A DNA stretch of 13,127 bases from JASMHC01 sp964453855 (GTDB taxonomy: Bacteria; Pseudomonadota; Alphaproteobacteria; Rhodobacterales; Rhodobacteraceae), in contig CAYVRN010000073.1 of the NCBI GenBank assembly GCA_964453855.1, positions 1-13,127 on the forward strand, written 5' to 3'. A program made the translations under genes and the position numbers. Below are positions 7,083 through 13,127 of the stretch, in pieces. Below the pieces are notes generated by a model. The model had not been told where the DNA came from. It did not search any database and saw nothing but the letters and a program-made list of their open reading frames with translations. Every line of letters starts with the position of its first letter. Within the stretch, counting starts at the first letter, position 1.

Positions 7083-8894
7083 ATGCCCAACGCAAAAACA
7101 TCCATTTTGGACACAAATACACAAAAACCGTCTCGGACCCCATCAATGAACGCTATAAGAGAACATAAACCAGATACTTTTGCCTCTCCGCAGGCGAAGA
7201 ATGAGGTTTTGCAAGTTACAGCGTTCTTAGAGGATTTCGCCGCCGAAGTCGAGGAAACCCTAGAGCTTAACAGCGCAAATGCGTACTTCAACATGGCCGC
7301 GTACCTAGTGCGCGGACACCTAGATGCAAAAACCATTACGCCAACAGCATTAATCAGTGCAAGCAGGGTTCCCTATGCGACGGCCACGCGCCGCCTGAAA
7401 GAAATGGTCGAGGCAGGTTTGGTCGATCAGCGTCCGCGTACCAAATCGGGCAAAAGCTTTACCATGCACCCAAGCGAGAAACTGTTAAACCAGTGGAAAC
7501 GCTTAACGGGGCGGGTTCGTCGACTGGCCGAAACAAAATTTAATTCACAAAATGTTCAAAATGAATCGCAGGATTATTTCTTTGGCGGATCTTACATGGC
7601 TGCCAATTCCATTCCACCGATGCAGGTTCTGGCAGAACCGCTGAAAGTGTCGGGCGGAATCAGGGCACTGGTCCACGGTGATCCAACCTTTATGGTAATG
7701 GAAAACCTAAAACGCCAATTTGAACAGGTGATTGGAACACAAATTCACCAGCGCGCCTTTTCCATTGACCGCCTGCGTGAAGAGGCGCTGCGAAACGCAG
7801 AACGCAAAACCAGTCGCTATGACATTATCGCGCTTGATTTACCTTGGGTTGGTGAATTTGCCGAAAATGGATATTTAATGCCCTTGGCAGATGTCATGGA
7901 TTTATCCAGATTGGATCCAAGCGATTTCCATACCGCTGGATGGAAAGCGGCACACTGGGGCGGTCGTGCATTTGGTGTCCCCGCACAGACGACACCTGAG
8001 TTATTATTTTTCCGCAAGGATTTGTTTGCCCGCGCCGGCATCGAAACACCAGCAACAACCGATCAATTGTTGCGTGCGGCTGCGCATTTTCATGATCCAC
8101 ATCGCGGACGATATGGCATTGCATGGAACGCAGCACGCGGCACAGCGTTGGGACATACAGTGTTAATGACCATGGCTGATTTTGGTCAGCCGATTGTCAA
8201 TATGGATGAAATTGCGGGCGGCTACGATACAGACAGCTTGGCGCATCGCCCCTATGAAATCACCATCGATACGCCCAAGGGATTGGCAGCGGCTGAATTC
8301 TTGATGGAATTGTTACAATATTCGCCGCCAGACATTTTATCCATGTCTTGGTACGAACGCGTGCGTCCCTATGCGGCGGGCAACATTGCGATGGCATATG
8401 GCTATACCCTGTTGGCGCCGTATTTCGAAATGGATAAATCATCCCCCGCCTGCGGGCAAACCGGCTATGCACCACACCCCAGCGCGCCAGGCTGCGCACC
8501 CGTTGCACCGGTCGGTGGATATGTCATGGGAATCCCTGCAAATTTACCACCAGAACGGATTCCCGCCGCGGTCCAAGCCTTGATCGCGTTCACATCGCCC
8601 GAGGCACAAAAGCTGTACGTTCAAAACGGCAGCCGCACAAACCCACGCTATTCCGTAGGTGCCGACCCCGAAGTGCGCCGCCTGTCCCCCATTTTCGAAG
8701 CCGTCGACGGAATGTCGTGGCGGGACGAATTGCAGCACTGGCCACGGCCCCCCATCCCCGAAATCTGCGACATCATCCAGATTTGTGGCGAAGAATTTCA
8801 CGACATGTTGCGCGGGATACAATCCCCACGCGACACCCTTAGGAAAGCCCAAGCGCGGGCTGACCTAATTCTAAAAAATAACGCGATAACGTGA
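7083..8894 (+). CDS. Transcriptional regulator: winged HTH fused to ABC solute-binding (family 1) domain
   Basis: A 603-residue two-part protein. After a polar tail (1-40), residues about 41-150 look like a winged helix-turn-helix of MarR/GntR flavour: helices ENxLQVTAFLEDF-like and SANAYFNMAAYLV, then TPTALISASRVPYATATRR (87-104) as the helix-turn-recognition helix, VEAGLVDQRPRTKSG as the start of the wing. From about 185 to the end it reads as a complete extracellular solute-binding protein family 1 (MalE-like) domain: LKRQFEQVIGTQI (209-221), SRYDIIALDLPWVGEFAENG (244-263), FGVPAQTTPELLFFRKDLF (297-315), PVGGYVMGIP (476-485), ALIAFTSPEAQKLYV (499-513). There is no signal peptide or membrane segment, so this domain must act in the cytoplasm as a ligand sensor. 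It is divergent from the transporter and only 15 bases ahead of SDR-2. Start 7083 is preceded by a modest AAAGG. No named homologue recognised. Confidence 0.85.
   Translation: MPNAKTSILDTNTQKPSRTPSMNAIREHKPDTFASPQAKNEVLQVTAFLEDFAAEVEETLELNSANAYFNMAAYLVRGHLDAKTITPTALISASRVPYATATRRLKEMVEAGLVDQRPRTKSGKSFTMHPSEKLLNQWKRLTGRVRRLAETKFNSQNVQNESQDYFFGGSYMAANSIPPMQVLAEPLKVSGGIRALVHGDPTFMVMENLKRQFEQVIGTQIHQRAFSIDRLREEALRNAERKTSRYDIIALDLPWVGEFAENGYLMPLADVMDLSRLDPSDFHTAGWKAAHWGGRAFGVPAQTTPELLFFRKDLFARAGIETPATTDQLLRAAAHFHDPHRGRYGIAWNAARGTALGHTVLMTMADFGQPIVNMDEIAGGYDTDSLAHRPYEITIDTPKGLAAAEFLMELLQYSPPDILSMSWYERVRPYAAGNIAMAYGYTLLAPYFEMDKSSPACGQTGYAPHPSAPGCAPVAPVGGYVMGIPANLPPERIPAAVQALIAFTSPEAQKLYVQNGSRTNPRYSVGADPEVRRLSPIFEAVDGMSWRDELQHWPRPPIPEICDIIQICGEEFHDMLRGIQSPRDTLRKAQARADLILKNNAIT
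7101..7111. promoter_or_regulatory. Operator core copy inside regulator start, site 3 (proposed)
   Basis: TCCATTTTGGA is a perfect 4+4 palindrome around TTT, the same core as site 2. It lies over codons 7-10 of the regulator gene, centred 83 bases (about eight turns) from site 2. It could serve autoregulation or looping; it could also be chance, being within coding sequence. Confidence 0.4.
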
Positions 8895-8897
8895 CTT

Positions 8898-8903
8898 AGG
8901 AGG
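8898..8903 (+). promoter_or_regulatory. Strong ribosome binding site of SDR-2
   Basis: AGGAGG lies 6 bases before the ATG at 8910 and directly after the regulator stop (TGA, 8892-8894). The 15-base gap leaves no room for a separate promoter, so SDR-2 is co-transcribed with the regulator while being translated far more efficiently. Confidence 0.8.
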
Positions 8904-8909
8904 AAAATC

Positions 8910-9719
8910 ATGGACCCCAATCGCTTAAAAGGAAAAAACGTTTTAATCACTGGTGCCGCACGCGGCATGGGTGCAGCGAACGCAGAAAGCTTTGCCGCCC
9001 AAGGCGCAAACGTGTGTATTGGGGATCTTGACGTTGTTGAGGCCCAAAAAGTTGCGGACGCGATTAACGCGGCCGGAAATGGCAAGGCAATCGCCGTCAA
9101 AATGGACGTCACCAAACGCGAAGACAACGCAGCCGCCGTTGCCGCAACCGTTGAGGCCTTTGGATCGATCAACGTTGGTCTGTTTAACGCCGGCCTGAAT
9201 AAACCCCGTTTCTTTATGGATATCGACGAAGATAACTGGGACATGATCATGAACGTCAACACCAAGGCGATGTGGCTGGGCATGCAAGAAACGGCCAAGC
9301 AAATGATCGCCCAAGGCCCGATGGCAGATCACCCATATAAATTGATCAACGTCGGATCAATCGCATCGCGCAAACCACTTGTTGATGTGACAGTATATTG
9401 TACATCGAAATATGGCTGTTTGGCGCTGACACATTGTGGCGCGGTCGGATTGGCTGAACATAACATCACCGTAAACGGCTATGCGCCTGGCGTGGTTGTC
9501 ACCCCTCTTTGGGAACAGCTGGACAAAGATTTGGTCGATATCGGGTTCAAAGAACGCGAAGGCCAAGCCTATGACGATATCGTCCGCGATGCGTTGCAGA
9601 TCAAACGCGTGTCCTATCCCAAGGATATCGTTGGCACCGCATCGTTCCTGGCATCAGACGACAGTGATTACATGACTGGCCAAATGATCCACATCGATGG
9701 CGGTTGGTGCATCCAATAA
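8910..9719 (+). CDS. Short-chain dehydrogenase/reductase, SDR-2
   Basis: A 269-residue classical SDR, paralogous to SDR-1 in the opposite arm. The cofactor motif is TGAARGMG (14-21), with Asp39 (IGDLD) after beta-2, consistent with NAD(H). The usual NNAG is FNAG (92-95), a departure in the adenine-ring region. The catalytic set is Asn117, Ser150, Tyr163 and Lys167 (YCTSK). DSDYMTGQMIHIDGG (251-265) closes the fold. Shared segments with SDR-1 include NAG-NKP, NW-IM-VN, WEQ-DKDL and IG---R-GQA, pointing to related substrates, perhaps successive oxidations or opposite stereoisomers. It follows the regulator by 15 bases and precedes the M24 gene by 60. Likely a cytoplasmic polyol/alcohol dehydrogenase; exact substrate unknown. 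Confidence 0.93.
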   Translation: MDPNRLKGKNVLITGAARGMGAANAESFAAQGANVCIGDLDVVEAQKVADAINAAGNGKAIAVKMDVTKREDNAAAVAATVEAFGSINVGLFNAGLNKPRFFMDIDEDNWDMIMNVNTKAMWLGMQETAKQMIAQGPMADHPYKLINVGSIASRKPLVDVTVYCTSKYGCLALTHCGAVGLAEHNITVNGYAPGVVVTPLWEQLDKDLVDIGFKEREGQAYDDIVRDALQIKRVSYPKDIVGTASFLASDDSDYMTGQMIHIDGGWCIQ

Positions 9720-9757
9720 CGCCACAAGTTTTCTAATCACAAAAACACACAAAGGGG

Positions 9758-9773
9758 CCTTGTCCCCAAGGAG
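9758..9773 (+). promoter_or_regulatory. Small hairpin overlapping the M24 Shine-Dalgarno
   Basis: CCTTG (9758-9762) can pair with CAAGG (9767-9771) around a 4-base loop, covering part of the AAGGAG Shine-Dalgarno (9768-9773) that serves the ATG at 9780. The stem is only five pairs, so a regulatory role is a weak guess; the ribosome binding site itself is solid. Confidence 0.3.
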
Positions 9774-9779
9774 ACCGTA

Positions 9780-11090
9780 ATGTCAGAACGTCCAGGCAAT
9801 GCCTTAATGCCAAACCTGCTTACGCCGCAGGATCTTGAACCCAATTGGGAATGGCGCGACCGCCTGCCCGCATGGGGACATATGAGCGTCGATTTCGAAC
9901 GCCGCGTCGATCACGATCGTTTGCGCCGCTATCGTTTGGCGCGCACGCGTCAAAGTCTGCAAAATTCGCCAGCCGGCACGCTGCTGTTGTTTGATGTAAA
10001 CAACATCCGCTATGTATCGGCCACCAAAATTGGCGAATGGGAACGGGACAAAATGTGCCGTTTCTGTCTGCTAACCGGTGACGACAGCCCCTATGTGTGG
10101 GATTTCGGCTCTGCGGCAGAACACCACAAACGCTATTCTGATTGGTTGGAACCAGATCATTGTTTGGCGGGCGTTGTAGGTATGCGCGGCACGATCCCAC
10201 CAGAATTCGGCCTGATGAAGAAATATGCCAAGCAGATCGCGGGTCTTATTCGTGATGCAGGCATGGGCGATATGCCCGTCGGTGTCGATTATGCTGAAAC
10301 CGCCATGTTCCACGCCCTGCAAGAAGAGGGCCTGCACGTGATCGACGGCCAACAGATCATGCTGGCCGCACGTGAGATCAAGAACTGGGACGAAATCCAG
10401 CTGCTGACGCAGGCCGCGTCGATGGTCGATGGCGTTTACCACATGATCTATGAAGAGCTAAAACCAGGCGTGCGTGAAAACGACATCGTCGCTTTGTCGA
10501 ACAAAATGCTGTATGAAATGGGCAGTGATGACGTCGAAGCGATCAACGCAATTTCAGGCGAACGCTGTAACCCGCATCCGCATAACTTCTCGGATCGTTT
10601 GATCCGTCCAGGGGATCAGGCGTTTTTTGATATTTTGCAATCGTATCAGGGGTATCGTACCTGTTATTACCGTACCTTTAACGTGGGCCGCGCAACACCG
10701 GCGCAAAATGATGCCTATGTCAAAGCGCGTGAATGGATTGATGCGTCGATTTCCATGATCAAACCCGGTGTGACCACAGATAAAGTGGCCGCAGTCTGGC
10801 CAACGGCGCAGGAACTTGGCTTTGCCAACGAAGACCAAGCCTTTGGTTTGCAATTCGGTCACGGTCTGGGTCTGGCGCTGCATGAACGGCCGATCATTTC
10901 CCGCGCTGTCAGCATGGATCACCCGATGGAAATCCAAACGGGTATGGTCTTCGCGTTGGAAACCTACTGCCCCGCGGCAGACGGATATTCCGCAGCACGG
11001 ATCGAAGAAGAAGTGGTCGTCACAGAAAATGGTTGCGAAGTTATTTCTTTGTTCCCAGCAGAAGAACTTCCAATCGCAAACCGCTACTAA
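9780..11090 (+). CDS. M24-family (pita-bread fold) enzyme with altered metal site
   Basis: A 436-residue member of the Xaa-Pro peptidase / creatinase / DddP superfamily. An N-terminal creatinase-like domain (about 45-190, including LLLFDVNNIRYVS at 68-80) precedes the catalytic pita-bread domain (about 205-430). The five canonical M24 metal ligands are Asp, Asp, His, Glu, Glu. Here I see Asp284 (FFDI), His361 (FGHGLGLALHERP), Glu394 (ALETY) and Glu409 (RIEEE), but the second Asp, expected eleven residues after Asp284 in the GYxSDxTRTF motif, is Cys295 (GYRTCYYRTF). A standard two-metal peptidase is therefore doubtful. The family includes non-peptidases: creatinase, the ectoine hydrolase DoeA and the DMSP lyase DddP. 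Its place between an SDR and TPP-dependent E1 genes suggests a small-molecule hydrolase or lyase. AAGGAG supports the start. Confidence 0.85.
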   Translation: MSERPGNALMPNLLTPQDLEPNWEWRDRLPAWGHMSVDFERRVDHDRLRRYRLARTRQSLQNSPAGTLLLFDVNNIRYVSATKIGEWERDKMCRFCLLTGDDSPYVWDFGSAAEHHKRYSDWLEPDHCLAGVVGMRGTIPPEFGLMKKYAKQIAGLIRDAGMGDMPVGVDYAETAMFHALQEEGLHVIDGQQIMLAAREIKNWDEIQLLTQAASMVDGVYHMIYEELKPGVRENDIVALSNKMLYEMGSDDVEAINAISGERCNPHPHNFSDRLIRPGDQAFFDILQSYQGYRTCYYRTFNVGRATPAQNDAYVKAREWIDASISMIKPGVTTDKVAAVWPTAQELGFANEDQAFGLQFGHGLGLALHERPIISRAVSMDHPMEIQTGMVFALETYCPAADGYSAARIEEEVVVTENGCEVISLFPAEELPIANRY

Positions 11091-11100
11091 TCCTCCCAAC

Positions 11101-11133
11101 TGTCTGGCCCCGCAATTTGGGGCCAGACATTTT
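11101..11133 (+). terminator. Terminator-like hairpin between M24 and E1-alpha genes
   Basis: A perfect 11-base-pair stem, TGTCTGGCCCC (11101-11111) with GGGGCCAGACA (11119-11129), and a 7-base loop are followed at once by TTTT. This is a good intrinsic terminator 10 bases after the M24 stop. Only 16 bases then remain before the E1-alpha ATG at 11150, too few for a separate promoter after the terminator, so read-through or a promoter inside the M24 gene must supply the E1 genes. An attenuator or stabilising role is equally possible. Confidence 0.75.
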
Positions 11134-11149
11134 CGAAATGAGATCACAC

Positions 11150-12157
11150 ATGAGCCCGTCAAAATCACAGCATAACGCGCAGGATTATCTGCGCATGTAC
11201 CGTCAAATGGTGCGCATCCGTACATTCGAAGACAACGCAAATCAGTTGTATTTGTCCGCCAAAATGCCAGGCCTGACGCATATGTATTCGGGCGAAGAGG
11301 CCGTCGCAGTCGGCATTTGTGAAGCCTTGCGTAAAACCGATAAAATCACCTCAACGCACCGTGGCCATGGCCATTGCGTCGCCAAAGGAGCCGAGTTCAA
11401 AGAAATGTTTTGCGAACTTTTAGGCAAAGAAGAAGGGTATTGCCGTGGCAAAGGCGGATCCATGCACATTGCCGACCAATCCAACGGCAACCTTGGCGCC
11501 AACGCGATCGTGGGCGGGTCTATGGGCATTGCGACGGGTTCCGCATTTTCGGCCAAGTTATTGGGCCAAGATGACGTAACTGTCTGTTTCTTTGGCGATG
11601 GCGCAACCGCACAAGGTTTGATGTATGAAACCATGAATATGGCGGCGTTGTGGAACCTGCCCGTCATCTATGCCTGTGAAAACAACGGTTATTCCGAATA
11701 CACCAAGACCGAAGAAATCGCCGCCGGATCCATTACCGCACGCGCCGAAGCCTTTGGCATGGAGGCGTTTCAAGTCGATGGACAGGATGTATTGGCCGTC
11801 AACACATTAACCGAACAGCTGGTTGAACGCTGCCGCAAAGGCGAAGGGCCGTTTTTCATCGAATTGATGACCTATCGGTATCATGGCCACCATGTGGGCG
11901 ACATCAACCGCGAATATTATCGTTCCAAAGACGAAGAACAAGATTGGAAAGAAAACCGCGATCCAATCATCCGGTTCCGCAGTTGGCTGGTGTCCGAAGG
12001 CATCGCATCCGAGGCCGAAATCGACGCGATGAACGCCGAAATCAAAGACGATGCTGCCACAGCGGTCGAATACGCATTAAACGCAAAATATCCCGATGTG
12101 TCCGAAGTGGACATGCATGTCTTTACCGACGTGACACACGCATTGGCGCAAGGATAA
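11150..12157 (+). CDS. TPP-dependent 2-oxo acid / acetoin dehydrogenase E1 component, alpha subunit
   Basis: A 335-residue E1-alpha of the PDH/AcoA family, the usual length. Marks are the N-terminal LRMYRQMVRIRTFED (14-28), STHRGHGH (68-75), GKGGSMH (100-106), the TPP/Mg motif starting GDGATAQG (149-156) and ending ENNGYS (177-182), and the loop YRYHGHHVGD (242-251). With the beta subunit it decarboxylates a 2-oxo acid (or cleaves an alpha-hydroxyketone such as acetoin) and passes an acyl group to an E2 lipoyl protein, not seen in this window. The open frame extends back to 11033, within the M24 gene; I chose ATG 11150 since the earlier sequence is the terminator hairpin, though ATG 11138 (adding MRSH) is possible. 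The Shine-Dalgarno is weak (GAG). The beta gene follows after five bases. Confidence 0.93.
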   Translation: MSPSKSQHNAQDYLRMYRQMVRIRTFEDNANQLYLSAKMPGLTHMYSGEEAVAVGICEALRKTDKITSTHRGHGHCVAKGAEFKEMFCELLGKEEGYCRGKGGSMHIADQSNGNLGANAIVGGSMGIATGSAFSAKLLGQDDVTVCFFGDGATAQGLMYETMNMAALWNLPVIYACENNGYSEYTKTEEIAAGSITARAEAFGMEAFQVDGQDVLAVNTLTEQLVERCRKGEGPFFIELMTYRYHGHHVGDINREYYRSKDEEQDWKENRDPIIRFRSWLVSEGIASEAEIDAMNAEIKDDAATAVEYALNAKYPDVSEVDMHVFTDVTHALAQG

Positions 12158-12162
12158 ACACC

Positions 12163-13127
12163 ATGAGAGAGATTACACTATCCCAAGCGGTAAACGAAGC
12201 TTTGGCCGAAGAAATGCGCCGCGATGAAACAGTATTCATCATCGGAGAAGACGTGGCCGAAGCCGGCACCCCGTTCAAAGTCCTTAGCGGTCTGGTCGAA
12301 GAGTTCGGCACCGCACGTGTTGTCGACACCCCCATTGCCGAACCCGGGTTCATGGGATTGGCCGTGGGTGCCGCGATGACGGGCACACGCCCTGTCGTGG
12401 ACCTGATGTTTGGCGATTTCATTTACCTGATCATGGATCAGCTGTGTAACCAAGCCGCCAAAACCCATTACATGTCAGGCGGCAAACTGAATGTACCATT
12501 GGTGTTGCGCACCAACCTTGGTGCAACGCGCCGCTCGGCCGCACAACACAGCCAATCCCTGCATGCCTTGGTGGCCCATATTCCCGGCCTAAAGGTCGCC
12601 ATGCCGTCATCCGCATATGAGGCGAAAGGCCTGATGAAAACGGCCATTCGTGACAACAACCCCGTTGTGATTTTCGAAGATAAATTGATGTACAACGACA
12701 AAGCGCCCGTTCCAGAAGAGGAATACCTGATCCCCTTTGGCGAGGCTAACATCAAACGCGAAGGCAGCGACATTACATTGATTGCCACATCGTCAATGGT
12801 TCAAGTCTGCGAAGAGGCCGCCGAAATCTTGGCCGCCGAAGGCATCAGCGCCGAAGTCATTGATCCGCGCACGATCGTTCCACTGGACGAAAAAACATTG
12901 ATTGCATCGGCCAAGAAAACCAGCCGTGTGATTGTCGTTGACGAAGGCCACCAAAACTATGGTGTCACAGGTGAAATCGCAGGACGCATCAACGAAAAGG
13001 CGTTCTATCACTTGGACGCGCCAGTTTTGCGCATGGGTGCGATGGATGTGCCAGTGCCATTTTCACCAGCGCTTGAGGACATCACCGTTCCCACACCCCA
13101 AGCGGTCGTCGAAAACGCACGCAAATT
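12163..13127 (+). CDS. TPP-dependent dehydrogenase E1 component, beta subunit, partial at right edge
   Basis: The open frame runs off the window; 321 codons plus two bases are visible, and E1-beta/AcoB proteins are normally about 325-340 residues, so only the last few codons should be missing. It begins MREITLSQAVNEAL and has the TPP-activating glutamate in DTPIAEPGF (55-63, Glu60), the conserved histidine in AQHSQSLHA (127-135, His129), DPRTIVPLD (234-242) and VVDEGH (258-263). The C-terminal transketolase-type domain ends with the usual hydrophobic DVPVPFSPALED (295-306). It forms the alpha2beta2 E1 with the preceding gene, from which it is separated by five bases. AAGG serves as ribosome binding site. 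The E2 and possibly E3 genes are expected immediately downstream. Confidence 0.94.
   Translation, partial: MREITLSQAVNEALAEEMRRDETVFIIGEDVAEAGTPFKVLSGLVEEFGTARVVDTPIAEPGFMGLAVGAAMTGTRPVVDLMFGDFIYLIMDQLCNQAAKTHYMSGGKLNVPLVLRTNLGATRRSAAQHSQSLHALVAHIPGLKVAMPSSAYEAKGLMKTAIRDNNPVVIFEDKLMYNDKAPVPEEEYLIPFGEANIKREGSDITLIATSSMVQVCEEAAEILAAEGISAEVIDPRTIVPLDEKTLIASAKKTSRVIVVDEGHQNYGVTGEIAGRINEKAFYHLDAPVLRMGAMDVPVPFSPALEDITVPTPQAVVENARK

Noticed and set aside
8798..9332. Minus-strand open frames of 166 and 129 codons opposite SDR-2
   Set aside because: They mirror a classical SDR with all catalytic residues; such frames arise from codon bias and lack recognisable domains.
9780..11090. Assignment of the M24 protein as DMSP lyase DddP
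   Set aside because: Fold and length are similar, but the DddP metal segment as I recall it keeps an Asp where this protein has Cys295, and the N-terminal region and surroundings (sugar transporter, E1 genes) differ.
11033..11149. Longer E1-alpha frame starting inside the M24 gene
   Set aside because: The extra residues are translated from the M24 C-terminus in another frame and from the terminator hairpin, and resemble no E1 sequence.
10554..11240. Long minus-strand open frame (228 codons) opposite the M24 gene
   Set aside because: It is antisense to a well-supported gene, has cysteine- and arginine-rich shadow composition, and shows no family motif or ribosome binding site.
11150..13127. 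Firm naming of the E1 genes as acetoin dehydrogenase acoA/acoB
   Set aside because: E1 subunits of pyruvate, branched-chain and acetoin dehydrogenases cannot be separated by eye, and no E2, E3 or acetoin regulator is in view.
1..13127. Mobile elements, CRISPR arrays, tRNA or rRNA genes
   Set aside because: I found no transposase or integrase, no repeated spacer pattern, no flanking direct repeats and no tRNA-like cloverleaf; all space is explained by collinear operon genes.

Overview
The window looks like a chromosomal catabolic gene cluster from a moderate-GC alphaproteobacterium, most likely a marine Rhodobacterales (Roseobacter-type) organism. I infer this from codon usage, the protein sequence style and the gene content (CUT2-type ABC importer, ThuA-like protein, HIBADH-type dehydrogenase, M24 'pita-bread' enzyme, AcoA/AcoB-like E1 subunits). 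I recognise no phage, IS, CRISPR, tRNA or rRNA. Coding density is very high, and the only sizeable non-coding stretch is the 216-base divergent control region at 6867-7082.

Left arm (minus strand, read from 6866 down to 1): a periplasmic sugar-type binding protein, a hairpin, a short-chain dehydrogenase (SDR-1), two RbsC-like permeases, a double-NBD RbsA-like ATPase, a beta-hydroxyacid dehydrogenase (HIBADH family) and a ThuA-like protein cut by the window edge. Three junctions are 4-base ATGA overlaps, so this is clearly one translationally coupled operon.

Right arm (plus strand, 7083 to 13127): an unusual regulator that fuses an N-terminal winged helix-turn-helix to a complete family-1 ABC solute-binding domain and has no signal peptide; a second SDR (SDR-2, a paralogue of SDR-1); an M24-fold enzyme in which the second metal-binding aspartate is a cysteine; a strong terminator-like hairpin; then the alpha and beta subunits of a thiamine-pyrophosphate-dependent 2-oxo acid (or acetoin) dehydrogenase E1, the beta gene being cut by the right edge just before its expected end.

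Working model (inference): a small polyol- or sugar-like compound is imported by the CUT2 transporter, oxidised by the two SDRs and the HIBADH-type enzyme, processed by the ThuA-like and M24-like proteins, and the resulting 2-oxo or alpha-hydroxyketone intermediate is cleaved by the TPP-dependent E1 complex. The substrate cannot be read from the sequence. The wHTH-SBP fusion is the obvious sensor. It lies divergently from the transporter, and the shared control region holds a perfect 9+9 palindrome and related copies of a TCCA-N3-TGGA motif, which I propose as its operators. The fusion regulator with its operator array, and the altered M24 active site, are the most novel parts of the window.
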